Assembly: GCA_015231775.1 (NCBI GenBank)
Contig: JADGAY010000023.1
Span: forward strand, 1 to 34,331
Length of the DNA stretch: 34,331 nt
Source of the DNA: Magnetococcales bacterium
GTDB lineage: Bacteria > Pseudomonadota > Magnetococcia > Magnetococcales > Magnetaquicoccaceae
Reading direction: 5' to 3'
Part shown: positions 8,134-16,801 of the stretch, piece by piece
Layout: each line of letters starts with the position of its first letter
Position numbering within the stretch: the stretch's first letter is position 1
The notes under the pieces: model-generated
The model's database searches: none
What the model saw: the letters and a program-made list of their open reading frames with translations, nothing else
What the model was told of the DNA's origin: nothing
Program-made: the position numbers and the translations under genes

Positions 8134-9743
8134 GCCAGACCTGGATTCTCGTCGCCGAGGCGGTCACCGGCATGGCGCTCTACCTCTACGGGGTCGAAAA
8201 GTGCTTCTTCGCCCTGGGGCTGCTGCATGCCGAACCGCTGAAACAACGACTCGGCGCGCTCCCGGATCACGACCCCCGTGGTTGGCTGGCCGGAATCCTG
8301 ACCGGTGTTCTGCTCGGGTGCAACCGTGTCATCCAGGAGCGGTTGAGCGAGTTGGCCGCCATCGATCTGCTCGCCTGTCGGCAGACCCTGCTGATGCTCC
8401 TGGCCAGCCTCATCGGCACCTCCCTGCCCGCGATTCCCCTGGCCGCCATTCCGCCCGGCATCGCCGTCGTGCCGCTGGTGATCGGATTGCTGCTGCTTTA
8501 TGTCACCTCGGATGTCCGTTGGCGTCTGCATGGCCATCTGCTCCTCGGGCTGGGCCTGCTCTTTCTGGGCATGGGAACCCTGGCCGATGCCCTGCCGCGT
8601 CTGCCCGGCGTGGCGGCGTTGTTGGATCTCCCCTGGCTCGCCCTGCCGCTGGCCGCCCTGGTCGCCTCGCTCCTCGGCTCGGCCACCGCCGTGGTGGGAT
8701 TGCTGCTCCCCTTGGCCGGCATGGAGGGGTTGTCGGGTTCGACCCTGGTGATGATGATTCTGACCGCCAATCTCGGCGCCGCCCTGCCGCTCGCCACCCT
8801 CCTCAAGCCGAGCAGCGCCCAGCTCAACCGTTTGCTGTTGGCGCAACTGGTCTTCGTGGTGCCGGGATTGCTGCTGGTGGGGCCATGGCCGGAGCAGATC
8901 GCCGAGGCCCTCGCCTGGCTGCCGTTTTCCGAGGGGTGGCGGTTGGTGGTGTTCCACATCGCCTTCAACCTCTTGATCGCCTTGATCGGGCTGCTGCCGT
9001 TGCGTCCGCTGGTGCTGCTGGCCCACAAGCTTCTGCCCGACCCCTTCGGTACCGAGGTGGCATCGTTGGAGTTCACCGAGCGGTACTGGCCCCGCTATCT
9101 GGACGAGGATCTCCTGGCCACCCCGCCGCTGGCCCTGGCCATGGCGCGTCGTGAGACCGGACTGATCGCCGCCCTGATCGAGGAGATGCTCGCACTGGTC
9201 CCCGAGGCGTTGTTCGTCGGGGATGCCAACACCATCGTGAAGTTGCGCAAGATGGATGACCGGGTGGATGAGATCCATCGCGCGGTCACCCGGTATCTGG
9301 CCGGCATCGGCGGGTCGCGGCTTTCGGTGCATGTCGCCGACGAGTTGATGGCCGCCATGACGATCAGCAACGAGTTGGAGTCGATCGGGGATGTGATTGA
9401 GAACAATTTCGCCCACTTGGCTGAATCCAGTCAGGAGGAGCGGGTGGTGTTGTCCGAGGAGAGCCGTATTGCCCTTGAGGGGTATCACCGGTTGGTGATC
9501 ACCGCGTTTCGGCAGGCGGCGGATGCCTTCTTGAGCGCGGATGCGGAGTTGGCGCGGGCGGTGATGGCACAAAAGGAGTCGGTGAGCGCGCTTGATGCCC
9601 AGGCCAGGCAGGAGCAAATGCGGGCCTTGCGCAGCGGGCAGAAGGATTTTGCCGCGTACAGTCTCTTCATGGATCTGTATGAGAACTACAAGCGGATCTA
9701 CTACCACGCCAAGCGTATCGCCAAGGTGGTGGCCGGGGCGTAG
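8130..9743 (+). CDS. Na/Pi-cotransporter-like membrane protein with PhoU-like domain
   Basis: 537-residue protein. Residues 1 to about 310 form about eight to nine hydrophobic helices; residues 340-530 are a helical bundle of PhoU type, rich in Glu/Arg heptads ([39 protein letters not shown]). This two-part layout is that of the bacterial NptA/YjbB sodium-phosphate cotransporter family. The twin QSSS signatures of the transport core are not intact: the corresponding places read [12 protein letters not shown] and [14 protein letters not shown]. The carried ion may therefore differ, or the transporter may have become a sensor. ATGA overlap with yejF implies co-expression, although phosphate and peptide transport are not usually linked. 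Confidence 0.75.
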   Translation: MSQTWILVAEAVTGMALYLYGVEKCFFALGLLHAEPLKQRLGALPDHDPRGWLAGILTGVLLGCNRVIQERLSELAAIDLLACRQTLLMLLASLIGTSLPAIPLAAIPPGIAVVPLVIGLLLLYVTSDVRWRLHGHLLLGLGLLFLGMGTLADALPRLPGVAALLDLPWLALPLAALVASLLGSATAVVGLLLPLAGMEGLSGSTLVMMILTANLGAALPLATLLKPSSAQLNRLLLAQLVFVVPGLLLVGPWPEQIAEALAWLPFSEGWRLVVFHIAFNLLIALIGLLPLRPLVLLAHKLLPDPFGTEVASLEFTERYWPRYLDEDLLATPPLALAMARRETGLIAALIEEMLALVPEALFVGDANTIVKLRKMDDRVDEIHRAVTRYLAGIGGSRLSVHVADELMAAMTISNELESIGDVIENNFAHLAESSQEERVVLSEESRIALEGYHRLVITAFRQAADAFLSADAELARAVMAQKESVSALDAQARQEQMRALRSGQKDFAAYSLFMDLYENYKRIYYHAKRIAKVVAGA

Positions 9744-9756
9744 GGAAACAAGTCAT

Positions 9757-9818
9757 CACCGGGGACGGGGAACGGTTACCGCCCCCGGCGGAGATCTGGA
9801 GGCAGAGCCTCCGGCAGG
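9757..9818 (+). repeat. GC-rich intergenic repeat, copy A
   Basis: This segment shares the order GGGGACGGGG, ACGGT, CCCCGGCGGAG, GGAGG, GCCTCCG, CAG with the reverse complement of 10924-10975. It contains a perfect hairpin GGAGGC-AGA-GCCTCC (9798-9812). The two copies are inverted around the AT-rich DUF3800 locus. It looks like a dispersed palindromic intergenic element, and may also stop transcription from the yejEF operon. Confidence 0.5.
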
Positions 9819-9948
9819 GAGTGGGACGGGGTTGCTCGACTTTGTCTTGCGCGCTCTTTGGGAAACATGGCGCCAGCGCGCGCGTGCGCATAACCGAGTT
9901 CGCTGATACTCATTTTTTCCAATGGCCAAACCACGCCGCAAATTCAAG

Positions 9949-9976
9949 TTGACAAATAGATAGAGCCTGTTTTAAC
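9949..9976 (+). promoter_or_regulatory. Promoter of the DUF3800 locus
   Basis: TTGACA (9949-9954), a consensus -35, is followed after 16 bases by TTTAAC (9971-9976), a 4/6 match to the -10. The region is markedly AT-rich compared with its surroundings. Transcription would begin about 80-85 bases before the DUF3800 ATG. Confidence 0.45.
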
Positions 9977-9983
9977 TTAAACT

Positions 9984-10060
9984 CAGGCGGCGGCCTCTAA
10001 TAGGGTGCGCGCCTTTTCCGGGGCCTGCGGTTCATATCCGCAGGCTTCCGCGTTTTTGGA
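9984..10060 (+). ncRNA. Structured leader before DUF3800 (candidate DUF3800-type RNA motif)
   Basis: The leader between promoter and gene is hairpin-rich. The clearest element is GCCTGCGG-TTCATAT-CCGCAGGC (10023-10045), a perfect 8-bp stem with a 7-base loop. A small hairpin CCT-CTAAT-AGG (about 9994-10004) precedes it, and an outer GCGG (9987-9990)/CCGC (10048-10051) pairing could close a multi-branch fold. Conserved RNA structures near DUF3800 genes (the DUF3800 RNA motifs) have been described from comparative genomics; whether this leader belongs to one cannot be decided without a covariance-model search. Confidence 0.4.
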
Positions 10061-10067
10061 GGTTTTC

Positions 10068-10832
10068 ATGCTCTACTTCGTCTACCTGGATGAATACGGG
10101 CACGATGGTGCATATATCGCATCATCACATCCAAAATATAATACAAGTCCAGTGTTTGGATTTGCGGGTTTTTATCTGCCATATAACAATGCCCGCCGAT
10201 TTGCCACATGGTTCTATCAACGAAAAATCGAGTTGTTGGATTTTGAGCTACAACGTTCTGGTCAGCATCCAGGCCGATGGGAGAAAAAGGGTTCATCTCT
10301 GTAGACAACTAATAATATTTTAAAATATCCACAATTAAGACAAACGACAAACAGAATTATAAATAGAATTAAACAAGATAATGGCGAGGTGTTTTATTAC
10401 GGTTTAGAAAAATATCAACCCAGTACCAGTCATGATCCAAAAGCTCTCTATCGAGTATAACTAACCAAGGCAATTCGACGTTTGGACAAGAAATTTTCTT
10501 CCACAAGCGATTCTTTCATTCTAATGCTCGATCAACACCAAGAGCATGTGGAGCATGTAATAGCAGCTTCTCAGACTATGTTCAGTGAGGATGGCGTTCG
10601 TACCTTGCTTGAACCTCCATTTCAATTGGAAAGCCATCTTTATCAAACGTTACAATGTGCAGACTGGATTTGTGGATTGATTGGCAGATGGTTAACCTAT
10701 CATTTCAATCATGATGAATTTAATAAATTTGATTGGTCAGAGAAATATTTTGGAGATCGCATTCGTGCAGCGGCGCCGTATGGATTGAACCATAAGAATC
10801 GCAGGAATGTTGGTATCCTGAATCATTCGTGA
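10068..10832 (+). pseudogene. DUF3800-domain protein interrupted by two in-frame stops
   Basis: The start ATG has a strong GGAGG six bases upstream. The first 78 codons (MLYFVYLDEYGHDG...) show the DUF3800 opening with its acidic D-E-x-G element. TAG at 10302-10304 then interrupts the frame after WEKKGSSL. The same frame continues with sensible protein (ILKYPQLRQTTNRIINR, VFYYGLEKYQPSTSHDP), meets TAA at 10458-10460, and continues again to TGA at 10832. The last part has LYQTLQCADWICGLIGRW, the Q-x-AD helix of DUF3800. The total of about 254 codons is normal for the family, so the gene is full length with two nonsense changes and no frameshift. The function of DUF3800 proteins is unknown; a nuclease-like fold has been suggested. 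Codon use is AT-rich, unlike every neighbour, which suggests transfer. Confidence 0.8.
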
Positions 10833-10923
10833 CCATAAAATTGACTTGGATCTTGCCTGAATTGGGTACAACCGGTCGTGCTGGGTGAATAGGTTCTTTG
10901 TGAAAAGCGCTTGAAAACCAAAA

Positions 10924-10975
10924 CTGCGGAGGCGCCTCCTCCGCACCTCCGCCGGGGACCGTCCCCCCGTCCCCC
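10924..10975 (-). repeat. GC-rich intergenic repeat, copy B (inverted relative to copy A)
   Basis: Reverse complement resembles 9757-9818 (shared blocks GGGGACGGGG, ACGGT, CCCCGGCGGAG, GCCTCCG). It includes hairpin GCGGAGG-CGCCT-CCTCCGC (10926-10944). It sits between the convergent DUF3800 pseudogene and the GT-methyltransferase gene, so it could also serve as a bidirectional terminator, although no T-run follows. Confidence 0.45.
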
Positions 10976-10990
10976 GTAATCGTTTACCCA

Positions 10991-12508
10991 TCACCCCCCT
11001 GGCCGGAACTGCTGCAACACCTCCCGATCCGCATCGCTCAAGAGTACCTTCTCCAACACCACCTCCATGGCATCCACTGCCCGCGGGGTACGCACGATGG
11101 TCTCGACCGTCTCGCCATTCTCATTCATCTGCATGCCCAACGGACTCAAATTATAATTGAGCACCCGCAGCACGAAACGACTCTCGCTCCAGCCCAGATA
11201 CCAGAACCAGTCGGTGTAATACTGCCAACTGTTCTCGTTGAAAGCACGCACATGGGTCGGATCCTGCCAGGCCCCCAGGGAGAGATCATACGGCACCACG
11301 ATGTGCAACGTGCCGCCCACCCGCAACACGTTCAGGCAACTGGTCATGGCCGTGATCAGATCCTGAACGTGCTCGAACACATCGAAGGCCAGAATCTGCT
11401 CGAAATGGCCCCTCGGCATGCGGACCGGACCGAAACGTCGGGTCGGATAGAGCGGATCGTCCGGCAGGGGGAGGGGAAGGTTCAGATCCGCCACCAGGTC
11501 GGGATTCCAACCGTCGTGAATGTCCAGGTTCAGACACTCCGGGCGAAAATTCTTGCCACTGCCGATATTGAGGATGGTCGGCAACGCAGGCCAAGAGGTG
11601 GGGGAATCGGACACGGGCGCATCTCCGGATCGGGGATTGAAAAGGAGTTCACGGGGGGCGTTGAGCGCCTCGCGCAGAATGTCACGCTCGAGCCGGGCGG
11701 AAAAACGTTCGAAACCCGTCCGGGCCATGGCCTGACGCCGAGGTTCGTCGCGAATCAACGCGATGCAGGTGGCAACCAGTTGATCATAGGGGACCGCAGC
11801 CATGGCATCGTTCAAGGCCGGATCGATACGAGTCTCCGGATCCTTCTCCGTGACCACCGCCTTGGCGTTGGCCAACAGATAGGAGATGCGCGCGATCTCG
11901 AAGATCTTGGTGTCGTAATAGTGGATGTTGAGGATGATCCTGGAGCGGGCGATCACCGCGTCCCGCGCCTGGCCATACAGTCCGAACAGCAGTTGCACCG
12001 CCAGACCGGCCTCTTCCAGCGCCACCAGGATCCGCCGTCGCCGCTCGTTCAGACTGCCGTAGAAGAGCACGTCGATGGTTTCGGTGTCGTGGGGGATGCG
12101 CGTCAGCTCGGGCACATAGCCGATGGGCACATGGCGGCTCAACCCCACCAGACCCGCCTCGTGCAGCCGGGCCAGATTGTGGGCATCGTAATCCCAGGTC
12201 TCGCAGCGGGCCATGAGGGCCGGCAACGCCTCGTTGCCGATCCAGCTCGATTGCCACTGCTCCAGATTATACAGGATCGTTCCCGGCGGTACCCGTTCGA
12301 TCCAGGCGACCGGCATGAGATTGCCGCCCACCAGGATGTTGCGCGCGCCGGGATCAAAGTCGTTGATGGCCATGGTGGAGCGGTGACCCAGGGCGAGCAG
12401 ACCGAAATGGAGGGTTTCGGCCACTTCGCGCAACGCCTCGGCATGGTCGTAGCCGGGCGGGGAGATCATCACGACACGAAAGGGGGTGGGGGTCATGTTC
12501 CGGCTCAT
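10991..12508 (-). CDS. Glycosyltransferase-like domain fused to class I methyltransferase
   Basis: 505-residue two-domain protein. Residues 1-290 resemble a GT-B type glycosyltransferase of the spore-maturation/CgeB-like kind: VLFYGSLNERRRRIL, ILNIHYYDTKIFEIARISYLLANAKAVVTE and a tail of D-x-L..CIALIRDEPRRQAMARTGFERF. From about residue 310 a methyltransferase follows: ILNIGSGKNFRPECLNLDI (motif I), ILAFDVFEHV, and LNVLRVGGTLHIVVPYDLS. Its ATG lies one base after the stop of the upstream TPR-GT41 gene, so the two are coupled and probably act on the same glycan or glycoprotein. The acceptor is unknown. Confidence 0.8.
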   Translation of the reverse strand: MSRNMTPTPFRVVMISPPGYDHAEALREVAETLHFGLLALGHRSTMAINDFDPGARNILVGGNLMPVAWIERVPPGTILYNLEQWQSSWIGNEALPALMARCETWDYDAHNLARLHEAGLVGLSRHVPIGYVPELTRIPHDTETIDVLFYGSLNERRRRILVALEEAGLAVQLLFGLYGQARDAVIARSRIILNIHYYDTKIFEIARISYLLANAKAVVTEKDPETRIDPALNDAMAAVPYDQLVATCIALIRDEPRRQAMARTGFERFSARLERDILREALNAPRELLFNPRSGDAPVSDSPTSWPALPTILNIGSGKNFRPECLNLDIHDGWNPDLVADLNLPLPLPDDPLYPTRRFGPVRMPRGHFEQILAFDVFEHVQDLITAMTSCLNVLRVGGTLHIVVPYDLSLGAWQDPTHVRAFNENSWQYYTDWFWYLGWSESRFVLRVLNYNLSPLGMQMNENGETVETIVRTPRAVDAMEVVLEKVLLSDADREVLQQFRPGG

Positions 12509-12509
12509 C

Positions 12510-15500
12510 CTACCCGGTCACCCGGAACATGCCGATCAGATCGGAGGTCAACAGCACCTGACCCGCCGGCAGACCGCTGGCGATCAACCGAGCGCGGGTG
12601 GCCTCGTCCTCGGTGAGACAGAGGGCGGTGAAGCGATCGGGGGATTGAGCCAGCTCCTCCGGATCGCGGATCTCGAAGGGGATGGTCGGCGCGATCTGGT
12701 GCAAACTGACGCGGATCACCTCCGGATTGCTGATCCGGCAGGCGACCAGCGCCCTGGCGTCGGGCAGGGCCAGGAAGCGGTCGCGCATCGCCTGATAGGC
12801 CGAGCCGGTCATGACGGTGGGCTCCATGGCGCGGATCAGCGCGCGATCCTCCTCGCTCTTGGCCCACAGCATGGCCCGTTTCAGACAGAGGGCCGCGGCG
12901 ATGTAATCGCCGGTGGCCTGGGCAAGGTTGGCGGCCACCAGAATCCGCCGCACCGCGAAATCGTTGATCAACTCCAGCACCACGGCCCGGTTGCCGGGAT
13001 CGAAATCGCGCATGCCGAGGCTGGAGAGGGCCAATGCGGCGGCCAACTCCAGACCGGAACGGTAGTGGTCGAGGTGGGCGAGCACCGCCATCGCCTCCGC
13101 CTGTTGCGTCTGGCCCACACCGGGGTTGCGCAGCACCGAGATCAGGAACGGGTTGGGCTGAAACCGCACCGCGCCGTGGGCCAGGGTGCGGAAGGTGGTG
13201 ACCAGCGGTGCGTGGGTGGCCTCCAGATCAAAGGAGACCCGGGCCAGCGCATCGGCGCGATAGAGGGCGTTCTCCGGAAAGATGTGGTTCAAGGCGATGA
13301 AGTTGAACAGATCGGCGGTACGGCTTTTGTCAAAGAGGTGCTCCCCATCCAACGGATAGAACAACCCCAAATCGGTGGCGGTGGAGTCGTTCCAGAGTCG
13401 CCACGGCGCATGGGAGACGGCGATCTCCTCCCGTTGGCGCATGAGATCCAGTTCCGCGAGCAAGGTCTCCGGGATCAGCCGGTCCCCGCAGGCCAGATGG
13501 ACCAGAAAGCGCCCGCGACCGACACGCAACGCGGCCTGGATCAACGCCTGGCCGGTGAGGGGCACGGGGAGGGTCACCTGCCGGTAGAGGGGCAGAGCGG
13601 CTCCCGGCTGCCCGAGGGTGCCGATCCCGTTGCCCTCCGGCTGATCGACCACCACCACCTCGATCACCCGTCCCGAGGTGGCGATCCAGCGCAGTTGCTC
13701 GAGGGTGTGGGCGAGCCAGGCCCGTCCCGAGGCGGTGGTGACGCAGATGGAAAGCGCGATCGGTTTGGTGGCTTCCGGCGCTGGAGGCGGGATGTGAGGG
13801 GCCGCGACCGGGGTCACGGGCGGCGGGATGTGAGGCACCGCGACCGGAGGCGCTGGCGGCGGGATGTGAGGAACTGCGACCGGGGCCACGGGCGGCGGGA
13901 TGTGGGGGGTCGCGACCGGGGGCGCTGGCGGCGGGACGGGTGACGGCATCGCCGCCGGCGGGGTCGGGCGCGGCTGGATCGGATTGTCGGGCGTGGGGAA
14001 CGAGGGGGGGATATCCAGGTGTTCCGGCGGCAGACCGGCGGCGTGGCGCTGCCAGATCGCCTCGTAGACCGACTCCAGATCGCGGGTGAAACGCGGGGTA
14101 TCGAAGAGCGGGGTGGAGGCGCGGTTGGCGATCAGCCGGGCGCGCAGCTCGGCGAGCCGCTCCGGGGAGCGGGCCAGCTCCAGGGCCCTGGCCTGGTAGT
14201 CGGCCAGGGAGGTGGCGACCAGCTCCGGCGCGCCGACGGTCACCAGCAGACTCCCCGCGACCCGCGACACGAAGGTATCCCCGGCGATGGTCAGCAACGG
14301 ACAGCCGATCCACAAGGCGTCGCTGGCGGTGGTGTGGGAGGTGACCGGATAGGTGTCGAGCACCAGGTCCACCAGATGGTAGCGGGCCAGATGCTCGGAG
14401 ACCGCCAGTTTGGGGGCAAAGTGCAGCCGGGCCGGGTCGATGCCGTGTCCGGCGGCGGCCTGGCGGAGATTCTCGGCCACCAGCGGATTGGACTCCAACA
14501 GCCAGAGAACCGCCTCCGGGGTGTGGCGCAGCACCTCCATCCACACCGCGAAGATCTCCGGGGTGATCTTGTAGGTCTGGTTGAAGTTGGAGAAGATCAG
14601 ACCCCGCGCCGGCAGGCCGCATTCGGCGCGGGTGGGGCCGGAGTCGGGCAGGGCGCGCAGGCGGTCGTTGGGTTGGTAGCAGTGGGGGAGACGCACCACC
14701 TTTTCGCTGTAGTGGATCTCCTCTCCCGTGGGGATGATGAACGGGTCGGCGACGATGTAATCGATGTGCGGCGCGCCCATGGTGCCGGGATAGCCGAGCC
14801 AGCTCACCTGGAGCGGGGCCGGTCGCTGGGTGGCGATCTCCAGGCGCGCCCCCTTGGTGAACCCTTTCAGCTCCACCAGGATGTGAATGCCATCCGCGTG
14901 GATGCGCCGGGCGGCGCTGTCGTGATCCACCCGCAGCAGATCCACGAACTGGTCGCTCGCCTCGACCATGCGCTGGCGCATCTCCTTGCCGTCGTCGTCG
15001 CTGTACGAGTAGAGGATGATCTCGAAGCGCTCCCGGTCATGCAGCTTGATCAGCTCGGCCATCAGGATCGCGGTGGCGTGGTTGAGAAAATCGCAGGAGA
15101 GATAGCCGATTTTCAACCGTTTGGGGTGCGGATCGTGGCTCGGGGTGGCGGCCAGATCCCGCCGGGCGCGGTATTTGCGATCCATGTAGTAGGTGGCGCA
15201 GGCCAACTGCTCGGCGGGGGTGGTGGGCAGGGTGAGAAACACGAACGGGTTGATCAGTTTGTTGCCCGTGTTGAAAAGCTGCATCATCTCCGAGAACAGC
15301 TCCTCGAGATCACGCCAGTCGCAAATTTGTTTGAGCAGGTTCAACAGGGTGGCAAAGGTGTTCGGATCGTCCCGCTTCTGGGCGAGCAGACGCCGGGCGC
15401 AGTCGATCGCCCCCTCCAGATCCCCCCGGACGTTGCAGGCCACGCCGAAATTCTCCAGGGCGGTCTGGTCACCGGGTCGGATCTCCAACGCCTTGCGGTA

Positions 15501-16430
15501 GCAGGCCATGGCCTCGTCGAGCCGCTCCTGCAATTGCAGGGCATTGCCCATGTGGGTGTAGGATTCGTGGAGATCGGGCTTGATGGCCAGGGCGCGTTGG
15601 TGACAGGCGATGGATTCGTCGAGCCGGCCCTGATCGCAGAGCACGTTGCCCATGTTGCAGAGCGCCTCGTGGTAGAGCGGGTTGATGGCCAGGGCGCGCT
15701 CGTAACAGGGGATGGCCTCGCTCCAGCGTCCCAGATCCTGCAACACGTTGCCCTTGCAGTTGAGGGCCTCCAGGTAGTCGGGACGCAGGGTCAACGCCTT
15801 GTCGAGCCAGGAGAGGGCCTCCTCATGGCGTTCGAGCTTCTGGAGCACATAGGCCAGGTTGTGCATGGCGCTGACATACTCCGGATAGATGGCCAGCGAC
15901 TGCTCGTAACAGACGATTGCCTCGTCATAACGCTTCTGCTCGCAGCGGATGTTGCCCATGTTGGCATAGGCCTCGAAGAAGTTCGGCTGGATCTTCAAGG
16001 CCCGCTCCTGGCAGGCGATCGCCGCGTCGTACTCTCCCAGGGCCTGATGGAGGGTGCCCAGGTTGCTCATGGCGGCCTGATAGTTCGGATCGAGCTTCAA
16101 GGCCTTTGCATAGGCGGCCAGGGCCGCTTCGGGCTGACCGTGGTTCTGGAACACGATGCCGAGGTTGTTGTGGAACAGGGGTTGATTGGGATCGATGGCG
16201 ATGGCCTTCTGGATCATGACGATGGCCTCGTCCCGCTCCCCGCGCTGATGGAGCAGATAGCCAAGCAGGTTCAAGGCATCCTGATGCCGTGGCGTTTCGC
16301 GCAGGATCTGCCGATAGAGGGCCTCGGCCTCGGCAAGGCGGTTGGCGTGATGCAGCTCCAGGGCCTTGTGGATCGGCGCGACCGGAGCGGGACGGGCGGC
16401 GGCGGGATGCTTGGATTTGCCTGATTTCAT
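12510..16430 (-). CDS. Giant TPR / SPINDLY-type O-GlcNAc transferase (GT41) / Pro-rich linker / GT2-like fusion
   Basis: About 1306 residues. Residues 18-370 are ten or so TPRs (for example EAYANMGNIRCEQKRYDEAI), a peptide-binding superhelix. Residues 435-800 are the GT41 catalytic region: RLKIGYLSCDFLNHATAIL, VSWLGYPGTMGAPHIDY, FSNFNQTYKITPEIF, and SHTTASDALWIGCPLL with TFVSRVAGSLL, the UDP-sugar site. Residues 805-885 are Pro-rich with four 12-residue repeats around PHIPPP. The last about 400 residues begin ALSICVTTASGRAWL and resemble a GT2 fold whose DxD site reads ACGDRL. GT41 enzymes add O-GlcNAc or another sugar to Ser/Thr of proteins. The start at 16430 has AAGG eight bases upstream; ATGs at 16436 and 16586 are alternatives. 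Confidence 0.85.
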   Translation of the reverse strand: MKSGKSKHPAAARPAPVAPIHKALELHHANRLAEAEALYRQILRETPRHQDALNLLGYLLHQRGERDEAIVMIQKAIAIDPNQPLFHNNLGIVFQNHGQPEAALAAYAKALKLDPNYQAAMSNLGTLHQALGEYDAAIACQERALKIQPNFFEAYANMGNIRCEQKRYDEAIVCYEQSLAIYPEYVSAMHNLAYVLQKLERHEEALSWLDKALTLRPDYLEALNCKGNVLQDLGRWSEAIPCYERALAINPLYHEALCNMGNVLCDQGRLDESIACHQRALAIKPDLHESYTHMGNALQLQERLDEAMACYRKALEIRPGDQTALENFGVACNVRGDLEGAIDCARRLLAQKRDDPNTFATLLNLLKQICDWRDLEELFSEMMQLFNTGNKLINPFVFLTLPTTPAEQLACATYYMDRKYRARRDLAATPSHDPHPKRLKIGYLSCDFLNHATAILMAELIKLHDRERFEIILYSYSDDDGKEMRQRMVEASDQFVDLLRVDHDSAARRIHADGIHILVELKGFTKGARLEIATQRPAPLQVSWLGYPGTMGAPHIDYIVADPFIIPTGEEIHYSEKVVRLPHCYQPNDRLRALPDSGPTRAECGLPARGLIFSNFNQTYKITPEIFAVWMEVLRHTPEAVLWLLESNPLVAENLRQAAAGHGIDPARLHFAPKLAVSEHLARYHLVDLVLDTYPVTSHTTASDALWIGCPLLTIAGDTFVSRVAGSLLVTVGAPELVATSLADYQARALELARSPERLAELRARLIANRASTPLFDTPRFTRDLESVYEAIWQRHAAGLPPEHLDIPPSFPTPDNPIQPRPTPPAAMPSPVPPPAPPVATPHIPPPVAPVAVPHIPPPAPPVAVPHIPPPVTPVAAPHIPPPAPEATKPIALSICVTTASGRAWLAHTLEQLRWIATSGRVIEVVVVDQPEGNGIGTLGQPGAALPLYRQVTLPVPLTGQALIQAALRVGRGRFLVHLACGDRLIPETLLAELDLMRQREEIAVSHAPWRLWNDSTATDLGLFYPLDGEHLFDKSRTADLFNFIALNHIFPENALYRADALARVSFDLEATHAPLVTTFRTLAHGAVRFQPNPFLISVLRNPGVGQTQQAEAMAVLAHLDHYRSGLELAAALALSSLGMRDFDPGNRAVVLELINDFAVRRILVAANLAQATGDYIAAALCLKRAMLWAKSEEDRALIRAMEPTVMTGSAYQAMRDRFLALPDARALVACRISNPEVIRVSLHQIAPTIPFEIRDPEELAQSPDRFTALCLTEDEATRARLIASGLPAGQVLLTSDLIGMFRVTG
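13788..13935 (-). repeat. Tandem 36-bp repeat encoding PHIPPP linker
   Basis: Four imperfect 12-residue units of the form A-V-P-H-I-P-P-P-x-x-P-V lie between the GT41 and GT2-like domains. Such Pro-rich segments usually act as stiff spacers; copy number is likely to vary between strains. Confidence 0.8.
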
Positions 16431-16801
16431 GGCCATGACCTTCGCGTGGCGTGGGACGGGACGAACGGTGTCAACGCCACGACACAACCGGCTCATCGTT
16501 GCGTTAAGATATCGACGCATGCTAGCTGATTTTGCGGGGATTGGGAATTCTTTTTGCCGTGGAATGTTCGCATGGGGGCGGCTCACCTTGTGATGATGGG
16601 TCCATTCACGATAAGACGCCGTTTCGGCATGTTGGCCATCCCATCCTTGGATAGGGGTACTTGACCGGTCAAGACCTATAGTTCATGCTCTTGACCTGAT
16701 TTCATGATCAAGCCGGAAAGCCGTCAGCTTCTGGGAGATCGGCGACGAGATGGGTTGAGCGTGTGGTGGGTCTGGTTGAGGGATGGGGTGCCGAGGGTGA
16801 G
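16431..16801. promoter_or_regulatory. Divergent intergenic region with a perfect 14-bp palindrome
   Basis: The gap between the minus-strand TPR-GT41 gene and the plus-strand nitrilase gene holds no credible ORF. It contains the palindrome CTTGACCGGTCAAG (16660-16673), flanked by a looser ATAGG/CCTAT pair (16651-16655, 16675-16679). A further TTGACC half-site lies at 16691. This looks like an operator for a dimeric regulator controlling the nitrilase-wHTH-ATPase cassette. A conventional -35/-10 pair with correct spacing was not found. Confidence 0.45.

Noticed and set aside
10302..10460. Frameshift in the DUF3800 gene
   Set aside because: The sensible protein stays in one frame across both stops; only nonsense codons interrupt it.
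16661..16682. TTGACC...TATAGT as a sigma70 promoter for the nitrilase gene
   Set aside because: The spacer is only 10 bases; other -35/-10 pairs in the region were also badly spaced.
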